The translations under genes and the position numbers were made by a program. Shown piece after piece: positions 26,142-36,052 of a stretch of 64,000 nt of DNA. The notes under the pieces are model-generated. The model did not search any database. It was not told the DNA's origin and saw only the letters and a program-made list of their open reading frames with translations. Position 1 is the first letter of the stretch. Each line of letters begins with the position of its first letter. Origin of the DNA: Flagellimonas okinawensis (GTDB lineage Bacteria > Bacteroidota > Bacteroidia > Flavobacteriales > Flavobacteriaceae). The stretch covers positions 248,001 to 312,000 of the forward strand of contig NZ_JARFVA010000004.1 in the NCBI RefSeq assembly GCF_029194005.1. The letters are read 5' to 3'.

Positions 26142-28691
26142 ATGCAACAGCAGACCAAACGGTTAGAGGAATTTAAAAAATCGGTAACCAATAAGTTCAA
26201 TATCTATAATAGTCTATTCCTAAGTTTACCATACAAGAATGTGGAAAACGTGGGGATATTGATTCCACTTTTATTGGATCAATGCGAGAAAGGACTCAAA
26301 GCAGGTAAAGAACCCCAAGAGATCTTGGAAGTGTTCTTCTCAAATTTTGTCGATATCCAGGATGAGCGCGAACGATTGGACTTTATGTTCAGGATTGTCC
26401 AATATGTGGAGCGCCAAGTGGTGCTCTATGACAGTGTGGAGGATTCCGCTTTTCCAAAATTACAGGAATACAGTAGTTCACTGACCATCAAGGATTATTT
26501 TGAATTGGTGAACCGTACCAAAAACTGGGACAAGGTATCCAAAAAACTATCCACCTTCAGTGCACGTATAGTTTTAACGGCCCACCCAACACAGTTTTAT
26601 ACCCCTGCAGTTCTGGATATCATTGCCGAACTACGTTCGTTGATAGACGAGGACAGAATTCATGATATCGATGTCACCCTCCAACAATTGGGTCTTACCT
26701 CTTTGATCAATGCCAAAAAGCCAACACCATTGGACGAGGCCAAAAACATTATTTATATTCTTCGAAACACTTATTACGATGCAGTTGGCGAGCTGTACCA
26801 ATATGTGAAGAGCAATATACGTGACGACAAGTTCGAGAACTATAACCTGATGAAGCTCGGGTTTTGGCCGGGTGGTGACCGTGATGGAAACCCATTTGTA
26901 ACCGCCGATATTACAAAACAAGTGGCCGATGAACTGAGGTTGACCTTGATGAAGTGTTACTATAACGAGTTAAAAGACCTTAGGAAGAAATTGACCTTTA
27001 AGAGCATGCAGGGCGAGATCAATGAATTGAGTTCCAAATTGTACAAGGCCATGTTCGACCCCAATGCGCCAATCTCCTATGAGACGATCATTGGCCATTT
27101 GAGTGCAGTAAGGGCACAATTGGTGGATCATTACCATGAGCTCTATTTGGATGAGTTGGACCAATTTATCGATAAGGTCCATATCTTCAAAACCCATTTT
27201 GCCACTTTGGATATCCGTCAGGACCACAGCAAGCACTTTATGGTCGTCGAATCCGTGTTAAAAAAGCAGGGCATCATTAAGGAAAACCTTGATGAGCTCA
27301 AGGATAAGGAATTGGTGAAATTATTATTGGAAGACAATTTTAAGCTCGACCCAAAGGATTTTGAAGACGATATTGTAAAGGATACCATTGTCAATATCCA
27401 AAATTTGAAGACCATTCAAGAAACTAATGGAGAGGATGGATGTAACCGATATATCATCAGTAACTCAGAAGATGTTTTTGCCGTACTGTTCGTATTCGGT
27501 CTATTTAGATGGTGCGGATGGGACGAGAAAGAAATCACTTTCGATATAGTTCCATTGTTCGAGACCATGAAAGGTATGGAGGCTTCCGAAGAAGTGATGC
27601 AAACCTTGTTCGATATTCCGAAGTATAGACAACATTTGGAGCGCAGAAGGGATATACATACCATAATGTTGGGCTTTTCCGATGGTACAAAAGATGGCGG
27701 TTACCTGAAGGCCAACTGGTCCATCCTAAAAACCAAGGAGACGCTAAGCAAAGTCTGTAAGAAAAATGGAATCGCCGCTATTTTCTTTGATGGTAGGGGA
27801 GGACCGCCAGCACGAGGAGGAGGTAAGACACATAGGTTCTATGCCGCCCAGACCAAGGATGTGGCCAATCACGAAATACAATTGACCATTCAAGGACAGA
27901 CCATTACCAGTACCTATGGAACAAAGGAGCAATTTATGCACAATTCCGAGCAATTGCTCACTGCCGGACTGAGCAATAACCTCTTTGGAAAGGAACTCAC
28001 TATATCGGCCGCACAACGAAAGTTGATAGAAGAACTTTCCGAGTCGAGTTTTGACAAATATGATGCCCTAAAACAGCATGAAAAATTTATTCCTTATTTG
28101 GAGAATAGAAGTACATTGAAGTATTATACCAAGGCCAATATTGGAAGTAGACCAGGGAAACGTGGCAATAAAAAACAGCTGACCCTATCCGATTTGCGTG
28201 CCATTTCCTTCGTAGGTTCATGGAGCCAGTTAAAACAGAACGTGCCTGGTTATTTTGGCCTTGGAACGGCACTGCAAAAACTAAAGGATGAAGGAAGGCT
28301 CGGTGAGGTGAAAAAACTGTACAAAGAAGTCCCATTTTTTAAGGCTTTAATGTTGAATAGTATGATGTCCTTGGCAAAATCCAATTTCGATTTAACAAGC
28401 TACATGAAGGATGATCCCGAGTTCGGTGATTTCTGGAACATTCTGCACGAAGAATTCCAGCTGTCCAAAAAGATGCTCTTGCAGATTTCCGGTCTCAAAA
28501 TCTTGATGGAGGACGAGGCTGTTTCAAGGGAGTCCGTGAAGATCAGGGAAAAAATAGTATTGCCTTTGTTGGTCATACAGCAAAATGCATTGTACCATAT
28601 CACACAAAATTCGGAATACAAGGAACTTTACGAGAAAATCGTGACACGTTCCCTATATGGAAATATCAACGCCAGTAGAAACTCCGCCTAG
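26142..28691 (+). CDS. ppc: Phosphoenolpyruvate carboxylase, Bacteroidota type
   Basis: Carboxylates PEP to oxaloacetate to refill the TCA cycle. The 849-aa protein keeps the catalytic histidine motif as LTAHPTQ (about 146-152; most PEPCs have TAHPTE), the FWPGGDRDGNPF motif (about 242-253) and a glycine/arginine loop DGRGGPPARGGGKTH (about 549-563) in place of the usual HGRGGxxGRGGGP. Overall length matches PEPC. The motif changes mark a divergent branch; activity is likely but not certain. The UDG-family gene follows 11 nt downstream. Confidence 0.9.
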   Translation: MQQQTKRLEEFKKSVTNKFNIYNSLFLSLPYKNVENVGILIPLLLDQCEKGLKAGKEPQEILEVFFSNFVDIQDERERLDFMFRIVQYVERQVVLYDSVEDSAFPKLQEYSSSLTIKDYFELVNRTKNWDKVSKKLSTFSARIVLTAHPTQFYTPAVLDIIAELRSLIDEDRIHDIDVTLQQLGLTSLINAKKPTPLDEAKNIIYILRNTYYDAVGELYQYVKSNIRDDKFENYNLMKLGFWPGGDRDGNPFVTADITKQVADELRLTLMKCYYNELKDLRKKLTFKSMQGEINELSSKLYKAMFDPNAPISYETIIGHLSAVRAQLVDHYHELYLDELDQFIDKVHIFKTHFATLDIRQDHSKHFMVVESVLKKQGIIKENLDELKDKELVKLLLEDNFKLDPKDFEDDIVKDTIVNIQNLKTIQETNGEDGCNRYIISNSEDVFAVLFVFGLFRWCGWDEKEITFDIVPLFETMKGMEASEEVMQTLFDIPKYRQHLERRRDIHTIMLGFSDGTKDGGYLKANWSILKTKETLSKVCKKNGIAAIFFDGRGGPPARGGGKTHRFYAAQTKDVANHEIQLTIQGQTITSTYGTKEQFMHNSEQLLTAGLSNNLFGKELTISAAQRKLIEELSESSFDKYDALKQHEKFIPYLENRSTLKYYTKANIGSRPGKRGNKKQLTLSDLRAISFVGSWSQLKQNVPGYFGLGTALQKLKDEGRLGEVKKLYKEVPFFKALMLNSMMSLAKSNFDLTSYMKDDPEFGDFWNILHEEFQLSKKMLLQISGLKILMEDEAVSRESVKIREKIVLPLLVIQQNALYHITQNSEYKELYEKIVTRSLYGNINASRNSA

Positions 28692-28702
28692 ATAGATAAG
28701 GA

Positions 28703-29413
28703 TTGGGTTCGACACTTTTTAAACATACACACCCGTATGCCCCCTTTTTGTTAAAGGAGGCCACTAAGTTGATCGTAGGTACACTTCCTCCTCCCCGGTT
28801 TACCACTGGGGAGCTTAAACCACAAGATGTGGATTTTTGCTATGGAAGCAGCAATGGTCAGTTATGGCCCATTTTGGATAGGATATTCAATCTGGGACTT
28901 TCCTATGAAACCAGCGAGGAGGCCATTCAAGAACGGAAGAGGTTCTTGATGGAACATAAAATTGGAGTGTGCGATATCGTGGAGAGCGCGGAACGTGAAA
29001 AAATCGATGCCTCTGATCTGGGGATGCAAAATGTGGTCCTACGTGATTTAGTGGGCTACTTGAGAGAATATCCCAATATCCAAACCCTTTTGTTTACCGG
29101 AGGGAACAGTAAGAATGGTCCCGAATACTTCTTTCGTCGACAGCTTAAGGAGCATGGTCTTAGGTTAAGGGTGATTTCCGATCAGGTGCCCCGAATCCAT
29201 CATTTGGAACTTCCCATGAATCCATCCAATTCCCCAATACCAAAGTCCAGAATTGTAAAAACAGTCTCTTTAATCGCACCCTCCGGTGCAGCCAATAGGG
29301 CGGTTGGGAGTCTCCAAGCTTATAAAGATCTAAAGGGCAAGAACCCTGAATTCAATACGTTGGATTTTAGAGTTCTGCAATACAGCAAGTTTTTTACTTC
29401 AGATTCGCTATAA
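28703..29413 (+). CDS. Uracil-DNA glycosylase superfamily protein
   Basis: Protein of 236 aa with the motifs of the MUG/UDG-like superfamily: LIVGTLPPPRF (about 25-35, the water-activating loop region) and YGSSNGQLWPILDRIF. It ends with LIAPSGAANRA, resembling the C-terminal SPS loop of this superfamily. It probably removes uracil or another damaged base from DNA. No ATG precedes the conserved HPYAPF start; TTG 28703 is the only good candidate. Located 11 nt after ppc, so possibly co-transcribed, though the functions are unrelated. Confidence 0.75.
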   Translation: MGSTLFKHTHPYAPFLLKEATKLIVGTLPPPRFTTGELKPQDVDFCYGSSNGQLWPILDRIFNLGLSYETSEEAIQERKRFLMEHKIGVCDIVESAEREKIDASDLGMQNVVLRDLVGYLREYPNIQTLLFTGGNSKNGPEYFFRRQLKEHGLRLRVISDQVPRIHHLELPMNPSNSPIPKSRIVKTVSLIAPSGAANRAVGSLQAYKDLKGKNPEFNTLDFRVLQYSKFFTSDSL

Positions 29414-29524
29414 CACAATTGGATAACAAGCCAGTGATTACTGATTAGCCAACTTTTAGGCAATTGGACGATTTAATTGATTGCCGATTTATTAATACAG
29501 TTACTTTTTCCGAAAATTTTAAGA

Positions 29525-29935
29525 TTGACCATTAACAACATTGTATTGTTCGACGGTGTTTGCAATTTGTGCAGTGGATTTGTGCAATTTGTGATCAAAA
29601 GGGAGAAGAACAGTAATATTTCATTTGCCTCATTACAGTCTGAAGAAGGGCGACGACTATTAAAAGAATATGGCGTTGATTCCTCTTCCGTGGATTCCAT
29701 TGTATTTATCAAAAATGAAAAGGCCTATATTAAAAGTAAGGCGTTCTTTGAGATTATCCAGAATTTAAAAGCACCGTGGCCCCTATTGAGAATATTTTCA
29801 TTTCTACCTCTTAGATTCAACAATGCTGTTTATGACCTAATTGCAAAAAATCGATATAAGATGATGGGCAAGAAGGAAAGTTGTTGGTTGCCATCGAAAA
29901 GCATGTCTAATAGATTCATAGATACTATAGGATGA
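29525..29935 (+). CDS. DCC-family (DUF393) thiol-disulfide oxidoreductase-like protein
   Basis: Small protein (about 136 aa) whose hallmark is IVLFDGVCNLCSGFVQFV near the N-terminus: the DGxCxxC motif that names the family. The central part (SIVFIKNEKAYIKSKAFFEI) and the C-terminal RYKMMGKKESC are typical. Redox activity is assumed from the CxxC. The start is uncertain: no ATG is in frame, and TTG 29525 fits family length while TTG 29477 would add 16 residues. It is the first gene of an A+T-rich cassette with an unknown protein and an HTTM-like protein; the next ATG overlaps its stop. Confidence 0.78.
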   Translation: MTINNIVLFDGVCNLCSGFVQFVIKREKNSNISFASLQSEEGRRLLKEYGVDSSSVDSIVFIKNEKAYIKSKAFFEIIQNLKAPWPLLRIFSFLPLRFNNAVYDLIAKNRYKMMGKKESCWLPSKSMSNRFIDTIG

Positions 29936-30435
29936 AAATTTTATCAAGGAAGAATTATATTTTCTTCATAGCTGCCATTTTTTTACTGCCGAACCTTTTT
30001 GTTATGGCTTTGGGTATTGAGAGTTTTCCTTACACACAAGCACCGATGTTCGGACATTACATAGACTCGAACACCAAATTATATCTTCTAAAATTTGAAG
30101 GGCATACTGCCGATGGTAGTGTTGACCTCGTAGATTATTATGGTAAATCGGAGTTAAGATTTATTAGGCATTTTTTTAGTAAGGTGTACGGCTCTTCCGA
30201 TTACTTTACACCATTTTCTGGTCGGGTATTGGAAGATGAGGAGAGATTTCACGAAAGGTTGACATTGTTTTTTGATAGCTACCAGAAATTTCTTTGGGAG
30301 GAGTATCAACTTAAATTCGATAGTATCGAGGTTAAAATTGCCCAAGTGGATAGTGAAAGAAACATTGTTCGTGATTATAGACCATTCGGAACCTATAATT
30401 GCGCAAGTAAGGAATATAAAGTAATAATGGATTAG
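29932..30435 (+). CDS. Hypothetical single-pass membrane or secreted protein
   Basis: I do not recognise this 167-aa protein. It has one N-terminal hydrophobic segment (about 9-27, IFFIAAIFLLPNLFVMALG) that may be a membrane anchor or uncleaved signal, followed by a mixed polar domain with several aromatic residues and no Cys pair. It starts in a 4-bp ATGA overlap with the DCC gene, and the HTTM-like gene begins 4 nt after it. Tight spacing implies a joint function with those two. Base composition is visibly A+T-rich compared with flanking genes. Confidence 0.7.
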   Translation: MKILSRKNYIFFIAAIFLLPNLFVMALGIESFPYTQAPMFGHYIDSNTKLYLLKFEGHTADGSVDLVDYYGKSELRFIRHFFSKVYGSSDYFTPFSGRVLEDEERFHERLTLFFDSYQKFLWEEYQLKFDSIEVKIAQVDSERNIVRDYRPFGTYNCASKEYKVIMD

Positions 30436-30439
30436 TATT

Positions 30440-31489
30440 ATGATCAAGTCAATTTTAAATCAAATACTCAAGTTTTTAAGTAACCCTTTATTTACACTAA
30501 GAATTTTTTTAACCTTATTGATTGGTAAAAATGCTTTAGAGCGGTTAAATTTTTTGATCGGTGTTAAGAATAACGAGACCTATGAACTTTCATTGACCTG
30601 GATCAATAGTATGATTCCAAAGGAGATGTTGGTAAATCAAAGTAATTTTGAATTCTATTATTACCTGATCATAGTATGCACAATTACTGCAGTTGTTGGA
30701 ATATTTGGGAGGTTGAGCATATTTTTATTGGCATTCACCGCTATTATGATGAACGGTATGGTGGAAGGAATTGGGATTTTTGACCATAACCTTTCTTTAC
30801 CTAGTCAAATCTATTTTATCCTAGCGTTTTTGCCAGGCACATTGTCCTACTCGATTGATAAGTGGGTGATGGGCAAAATATGGAAGAAGAAAGATTTTGT
30901 TAGGGCCGATAATAAAATTATTAAAATGAGTACAAATGTTATTCTACTTGTAGTGGCATTTACTTATTTTACAGCGGGCGTTTCCAAATTAAGATATGGA
31001 GGGATTGAATGGTTGGATGGTTCGACTCTTAGCTTCTATATTCAGGATAAAATGATGGATTATGAGGAAGGAAAAAAGCAAATATTAATGGGTAGGAGCG
31101 TTGACGAAAATGATTTTGTTTGGAAAGGCCCCTATGGACTTTATTCTCATACATATGGGAATTACCGAACCTCGCCAACAAATAGAGCTTTTAATTCTTG
31201 GTTAGGCTCTAACAAGTTTTTGATGTCTACGATTTCTATCCTAACTGTTTTGTTGGAATTAGCTGGTTTTATTGTGTTTGTAAATCCAAGATTAAGAAAT
31301 ATTTTTCTTGTATCCGTAATTATAATGCATAGTGTCATTGGTTATACCATGGGGCTAAGCTTTTCATATTATAGGGTAATCTGTGTTTTGCTAATGGATT
31401 GGAAAACAGTATATGCAGATCTTGCCTCTATATATCACATGCTTAAACAGCGAAAGACAAAGTTGATCTATAGGTTGCAGGGTCGTTAA
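30440..31489 (+). CDS. HTTM-like multi-pass membrane protein
   Basis: Integral membrane protein (349 aa) with about seven hydrophobic segments. The pattern HNLSLPSQIYFILAFLPGT, then YFTAGVSKLRYGGIEWLDG, then LLELAGFIVF matches HTTM proteins, the membrane module shared with vitamin-K-dependent gamma-carboxylase. No soluble carboxylase part is present. HTTM and DCC proteins are known to be neighbours or fusions in many bacteria, supporting the call. Substrate unknown. Last gene of a tight three-gene cassette. Confidence 0.7.
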   Translation: MIKSILNQILKFLSNPLFTLRIFLTLLIGKNALERLNFLIGVKNNETYELSLTWINSMIPKEMLVNQSNFEFYYYLIIVCTITAVVGIFGRLSIFLLAFTAIMMNGMVEGIGIFDHNLSLPSQIYFILAFLPGTLSYSIDKWVMGKIWKKKDFVRADNKIIKMSTNVILLVVAFTYFTAGVSKLRYGGIEWLDGSTLSFYIQDKMMDYEEGKKQILMGRSVDENDFVWKGPYGLYSHTYGNYRTSPTNRAFNSWLGSNKFLMSTISILTVLLELAGFIVFVNPRLRNIFLVSVIIMHSVIGYTMGLSFSYYRVICVLLMDWKTVYADLASIYHMLKQRKTKLIYRLQGR

Positions 31490-31653
31490 AAAGCATATCC
31501 CAAACTTTCGTTATTTACAATTAGATTTATTTCACTTTTTTGGAATTTAATTGAATCATATTTTTTGTTTTTAGCAGCAACTAAAGCATTATTTAATCTT
31601 TTTCTCCGTTATCCCCGTAGATATATAGATGGATAAATGAAAAATATTGAATT

Positions 31654-31836
31654 ATGAAATCAATGACCAAAATCGTAGGGGTTGTTTGTGCAGTATTATT
31701 GTTCGGATCATGTTCCGTACATAGAAGAGCAGGAAATAGTGCAACAGCTCCCGGACAAGTGAAAAAGATTACAGGTGCCCAGAGTGCCAAGGAGTATGCT
31801 CCCGGACAACAAAAGAAGAATGGCAATAACCTATAG
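31654..31836 (+). CDS. Small PGQ/YAPG-type lipoprotein
   Basis: Very short exported lipoprotein (60 aa). The signal peptide ends in the lipobox FGSC (Cys20); the mature part is about 40 residues, basic and repetitive, with APGQVKKITGAQSAKEYAPG. Similar tiny proteins occur across flavobacteria, sometimes mislabelled as quinol oxidase subunit IV; that label is not supported by any feature here. The APGQ motif appears twice. It has its own terminator immediately downstream. Function unknown. Confidence 0.8.
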   Translation: MKSMTKIVGVVCAVLLFGSCSVHRRAGNSATAPGQVKKITGAQSAKEYAPGQQKKNGNNL

Positions 31837-31857
31837 TTTTTGCAACTTATATTCTAT

Positions 31858-31886
31858 AAAAAGCCCCATTTTTAAGGGGCTTTTTT
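31858..31886. terminator. Bidirectional terminator
   Basis: AAAAAGCCCC-ATTTTTAA-GGGGCTTTTTT: a GC-rich core flanked by A- and T-runs, so it can stop both the small lipoprotein transcript and the M20 peptidase transcript. Confidence 0.9.
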
Positions 31887-31907
31887 ACTGTTGATGTATT
31901 TTATGTT

Positions 31908-33404
31908 TTAATCTATCGATGTCGACAGAATGCTATAAAAAGCCTTTATGCCATAAGCCAATTGGCCAATTTTAATATTCTCGTTAGGACTGTGTTGATT
32001 GTTGTCGGGATTAACGACCGGAACAATAAAGGCAGGTATCTTCAACTCGTTGATAAAAGGTGCAATTGGTACAGTTCCTCCCATGGTACGTATCTGGATG
32101 ACATCTTCTCCAAAACTTTGGTCGAGGGTGTTTACGATAAAATCACCATATCTATTGTCCAGATCTGTCCGGAACGCATCGGTTACACTACCTTCTTTTA
32201 CAGTTACAATATTATCAAACTGCATACGCTCCTCGAGCGAGGGAGTGTGGTCCAGTACTTTGTAACCCTGCTTGGCAATATGGTCCTTTACCAATTGTTT
32301 CAATCGATGGCCATCGCTCTCCACGACCAATCTGAGATCCAGTTCGGCAGTGGCATTTTCGGGAACAATGGTCCTGGCCTTTTCACCTATCCATCCAGAA
32401 CCCAAACCACGTATGTTCAGCGAGGGATACTGTAGTGCTTCCTGATAGAACCCACCCACTTTTTCCGCTGTTTTAAACTGGAGTTTTTCCGCAATTGCTT
32501 TATCACTGTCGGGAACACGCTTTAAAATCGAGTCTGTTTTTTCATCAATGGAAATACCATCATAATATCCTCGAATGGTCACCCTCCCTTCAGTATCTTT
32601 CATGGTAGCCAATAATTGAGCTAACTGAAACCCTGGATTTGGAGCATAATTACCATAATGACCACTATGCTGAGGTTTGATCGGACCATAAGTGGTAAGG
32701 GTCATAGTGGTGATGCCACGACACCCATATACCACTGTCGGTTTTTCCGAGGCATGTACCGGTCCATCCACTATCATCAAAAAATCGGACTCCAAGAGTT
32801 CCCGATATTGTTTTACAGCGGCCGGTAGGGGTTTGCTGCTCTTTTCTTCCTCACTGTCCAAGATTACCTTGATATTAAAAGGAATTTCCGTACCATCTTT
32901 CCTCAATAGGTCCATGGCGTTCAAGAGCATTACTATAGGTGATTTGTCATCGGAGGTAGAACGTCCGAACAAGCGCCAATCATAATTGATGTCATCATCC
33001 AACTCATCAAAGGAGACGGTTTCATATTCTCCGTCCTTGGGAGCTTTTAATACTACTTGATAGGGATTCGGCTGATCCCACTTGGAAGGATCAACGGATT
33101 GACCATCAAAATGCATATAAATAAGTACCGTCGGTTTTTCGCTGCTCACCGGGGTGGCCGCAAAGAACAATGGCAGTCCCTCGGTGTCCAATACGGCTGT
33201 ATTGAAACCTCTATCCCCAAATTTTCGCTTGAGCCACATAATGTTACGATCGATATCCGCCGCATCCAGGGCATCGTTCGGAATTGCAATAAATTCACGG
33301 ATCTCGTTGATGGCATCGGCCACCTGCGATTTAACCGCCATATCATCCTGTGCCAACAGGTTTAAGCTAAGGAAAAGGGAAACTAAGGATAAGGTTTTTT
33401 TCAT
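31908..33404 (-). CDS. M20-family metallopeptidase (dipeptidase-like), exported
   Basis: Zinc-dependent peptidase (498 aa) with a cleavable signal peptide (MKKTLSLVSLFLSLNLLAQ). M20 metal ligands are visible: YMHFDGQSVD (HxD), GRSTSDDKSP and the catalytic ILDSEEEKSS. A dimerisation domain follows, then a final conserved histidine region (NNQHSPNE). Likely a periplasmic dipeptidase or carnosinase-like enzyme. It starts 33 nt after trpA on the same strand with no terminator seen between them, so part of its expression may come from the trp promoter. Confidence 0.88.
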   Translation of the reverse strand: MKKTLSLVSLFLSLNLLAQDDMAVKSQVADAINEIREFIAIPNDALDAADIDRNIMWLKRKFGDRGFNTAVLDTEGLPLFFAATPVSSEKPTVLIYMHFDGQSVDPSKWDQPNPYQVVLKAPKDGEYETVSFDELDDDINYDWRLFGRSTSDDKSPIVMLLNAMDLLRKDGTEIPFNIKVILDSEEEKSSKPLPAAVKQYRELLESDFLMIVDGPVHASEKPTVVYGCRGITTMTLTTYGPIKPQHSGHYGNYAPNPGFQLAQLLATMKDTEGRVTIRGYYDGISIDEKTDSILKRVPDSDKAIAEKLQFKTAEKVGGFYQEALQYPSLNIRGLGSGWIGEKARTIVPENATAELDLRLVVESDGHRLKQLVKDHIAKQGYKVLDHTPSLEERMQFDNIVTVKEGSVTDAFRTDLDNRYGDFIVNTLDQSFGEDVIQIRTMGGTVPIAPFINELKIPAFIVPVVNPDNNQHSPNENIKIGQLAYGIKAFYSILSTSID

Positions 33405-33437
33405 GGAAGGAATCGTATAGATTTTAAGGGTTGTAAT

Positions 33438-34199
33438 TTAACGAATTTGACTCACAAAGTCAGCAATTCCATGTACTCCATTTGCTGTTAAATGTTTGAT
33501 GAATGCCGATCCGATAATTGCTCCTTTCGCCTTTTGGGTCGCTTGCTCAAAAGTTTCCGAGTTACTGATTCCAAAGCCGACTATCTGTGGATTGTCGAGG
33601 TCCATTTGGGCAATGCGCTCAAAATAATCGGATTGTTCTATACCGAAACCCTGTTTTGCCCCTGTTGTGCTTGCAGAGCTGACCATATAAATAAAGCCAT
33701 CGGAAGCTTTGTCAATGGCATTGATGCGCTCGTCACTGGTCTGTGGTGTAATCAGGAAGACATTGATCAAACCATGCTTTTTAAAAATTGTCTCATACTC
33801 TTGTTTGTAGACATCCAAGGGCAAATCGGGAAGAATCAATCCATCGATACCTATTTCTTCGCATTTGGCACAAAACTCTGCTACGCCATACTGTAGTACT
33901 GGGTTAAAATATCCCATCAAGATAAGCGGAATGGAAACCGACTTGCGGATATCCCTTAATTGTTGGAACAAGAGTGCCGTGTTCATTCCATTTTTTAATG
34001 CTATAGTGGAACTTTCTTGAATGGTGGGGCCGTCGGCCAAAGGGTCACTGAAAGGGAGTCCTATTTCGATGAGGTCCACACCGTTCTTTTCCAACTCTTG
34101 GATGATTTGTACGGTATCCTCCAGATTTGGGTAGCCTGCAGAAAAGTATATGGATAGGATTTTTTTGTCCTCTTTTAGTTTTTGCTTGATTCTGTTCAT
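33438..34199 (-). CDS. trpA: Tryptophan synthase alpha subunit
   Basis: Cleaves indole-3-glycerol phosphate to indole and glyceraldehyde 3-phosphate. The 253-aa TIM barrel has the catalytic Glu in [19 protein letters not shown] and the second acid in [13 protein letters not shown], plus VSSASTTG and GFGISNSE phosphate-binding loops. It overlaps trpB by 4 bp. Slightly short of E. coli TrpA but complete. Confidence 0.98.
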   Translation of the reverse strand: MNRIKQKLKEDKKILSIYFSAGYPNLEDTVQIIQELEKNGVDLIEIGLPFSDPLADGPTIQESSTIALKNGMNTALLFQQLRDIRKSVSIPLILMGYFNPVLQYGVAEFCAKCEEIGIDGLILPDLPLDVYKQEYETIFKKHGLINVFLITPQTSDERINAIDKASDGFIYMVSSASTTGAKQGFGIEQSDYFERIAQMDLDNPQIVGFGISNSETFEQATQKAKGAIIGSAFIKHLTANGVHGIADFVSQIR

Positions 34200-35380
34200 A
34201 ATTTGAAATAATCAATATAGTTCTGTAAATCTTTGTCGCCACGACCGGAAAGGTTCACTACCACAACATCTTCAGGTTGGAACTTTCTATCCTCAAAAAT
34301 GGCCAGGGCATGCGATGATTCTATGGCAGGTATGATGCCTTCCAGTTTGCAAAGTTCCAAGCCCGCCTTCATGGCATCGTCATCGGTTATGGAAATAAAT
34401 TCTCCACGTCCAGATGTATATAAATGCGCGTGCATGGGTCCGACACCTGGGTAATCAAGACCGGCAGAAATGGAATAGGGTTCTGTAATCTGACCATCTT
34501 GTGTCTGCATCAACAATGTTTTGCTTCCATGGATAATGCCCACCTTTCCCAAAGCGGAAGTTGCGGCACTCTCCCCCGAATCAATGCCTTTTCCTGCTGC
34601 CTCAACGGCAATGATGCCGACCTCGGGGACATCAAGATAATGATAAAAGGCCCCTGCGGCATTACTTCCGCCGCCGACACAGGCCACAACATAATCTGGG
34701 TTTTGCCTGCCTTCTTTTTCTAGGAGTTGACCTTTGATTTCTTCGGATATCACCGATTGGAAACGGGCCACCATATCGGGATAGGGATGTGGCCCAACTA
34801 CCGAACCTATGATATAATGCGTGTCCACTGGATTATTGATCCAGTCACGGATCGCCTCATTGGTCGCATCTTTCAAGGTTTTACTGCCCGATGTGGCCGG
34901 TCTAACCTCGGCTCCCAACATTTTCATGCGGGCCACGTTCGGTGCTTGGCGGGCGATGTCGATTTCACCCATGTATACCACACATTCAATGCCCATTAAT
35001 GCACATACCGTAGCAGTTGCCACCCCATGCTGACCGGCACCGGTCTCTGCAATGATCCTATGCTTGCCCAATTTTTTTGCCATCAGTATTTGTCCGATAG
35101 TATTATTGACCTTGTGGGCCCCAGTATGGCAGAGGTCCTCGCGCTTAAGGTAAATTTTGGTGTTATACTTCTCGGATAGTCGCTTTGCAAAATATAAAGG
35201 GGTCGGTCGACCTACGTAATCCTTCAGTAATTGATGGAATTCATCCTTAAAGGAAGGTTCTTCCATAATGCTCAGATAATTTTGGCGAAGCTCCTCGCAA
35301 TTGGGATATAGCATTTCGGGGATAAAAGCTCCCCCAAATTCACCGTAGTACCCCCTTTCATCGGCATGATAACTGTTCAT
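34196..35380 (-). CDS. trpB: Tryptophan synthase beta subunit
   Basis: PLP enzyme (394 aa) joining indole to serine. The PLP lysine lies in HTGAHKVNN (about residue 86), the phosphate-binding GGGSNAAG loop (about 231-238) and the [10 protein letters not shown] motif are intact, and the GRGDKD C-terminal motif is present. It forms the alpha2-beta2 complex with TrpA, whose gene overlaps. Length and motifs are those of TrpB1. Confidence 0.98.
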   Translation of the reverse strand: MNSYHADERGYYGEFGGAFIPEMLYPNCEELRQNYLSIMEEPSFKDEFHQLLKDYVGRPTPLYFAKRLSEKYNTKIYLKREDLCHTGAHKVNNTIGQILMAKKLGKHRIIAETGAGQHGVATATVCALMGIECVVYMGEIDIARQAPNVARMKMLGAEVRPATSGSKTLKDATNEAIRDWINNPVDTHYIIGSVVGPHPYPDMVARFQSVISEEIKGQLLEKEGRQNPDYVVACVGGGSNAAGAFYHYLDVPEVGIIAVEAAGKGIDSGESAATSALGKVGIIHGSKTLLMQTQDGQITEPYSISAGLDYPGVGPMHAHLYTSGRGEFISITDDDAMKAGLELCKLEGIIPAIESSHALAIFEDRKFQPEDVVVVNLSGRGDKDLQNYIDYFKL

Positions 35381-35390
35381 CGTTTCTTGT

Positions 35391-36044
35391 TTACTGGTTA
35401 TGACCGCTTTGCAGCGAATCTATAAATATGTTTAGATCTTGAATATTTTTTAATCCTGGAGCTGTCTCAAACTTACTATTGACGTCAATGGCAAAACAAT
35501 GTACGGAAGCAGGGCTTTTTAAAAAATCCTGCAACTTTCCAATGGAATCCAAACCTATGCCACCACTTAAAAAGTAGGGCTTGTCAGATGGATATTTTTC
35601 CAAAACTGACCAATCAAATGTATAGCCATTACCTCCAGGTAGTTTTCCCTTGGTATCGAAAAGAAAATAATCACAGACTCCTTCAAACTCCCTTAGTACA
35701 TCGAAATCAAAATCATCTTTGATAGAAAATACTTTGATGATGTCTGGATTTTTCGGCTGCGCTCGAAATGATGGAAAGTTGGATTTTAGATCGGAGCAAT
35801 ACTGAACACTTTCCTTTCCATGGAGTTGCACGGCATCCAACTGATAAAGGGCCGTTTTCTCCAAGACCTCTTCCAATGGGGAATCCACAAAAACCCCTAC
35901 TTTTTTTATGGAACTGGACAATACAGGCATCTCTCCCGAAAAATAACGGGAAGAAGGTTCCCAAAAGATAAACCCCAAATAATCGGGCTGTAATTCTGCC
36001 ACTTCTTCCGGGTTATGGTTCATGCCACAAATTTTCAGTTTCAT
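35391..36044 (-). CDS. trpF: Phosphoribosylanthranilate isomerase
   Basis: Third step in the anthranilate-to-indole glycerol phosphate part of the pathway. The 217-aa barrel starts with KLKICGMNH (catalytic Cys7 region), then [21 protein letters not shown] and the terminal [10 protein letters not shown] and [16 protein letters not shown] phosphate loop. The residue before NSKFE is Asp-Val, as in the family's D-x-N-S. It is 8 nt downstream of trpC and 10 nt upstream of trpB. Confidence 0.96.
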   Translation of the reverse strand: MKLKICGMNHNPEEVAELQPDYLGFIFWEPSSRYFSGEMPVLSSSIKKVGVFVDSPLEEVLEKTALYQLDAVQLHGKESVQYCSDLKSNFPSFRAQPKNPDIIKVFSIKDDFDFDVLREFEGVCDYFLFDTKGKLPGGNGYTFDWSVLEKYPSDKPYFLSGGIGLDSIGKLQDFLKSPASVHCFAIDVNSKFETAPGLKNIQDLNIFIDSLQSGHNQ

Positions 36045-36052
36045 GGTGCTGA

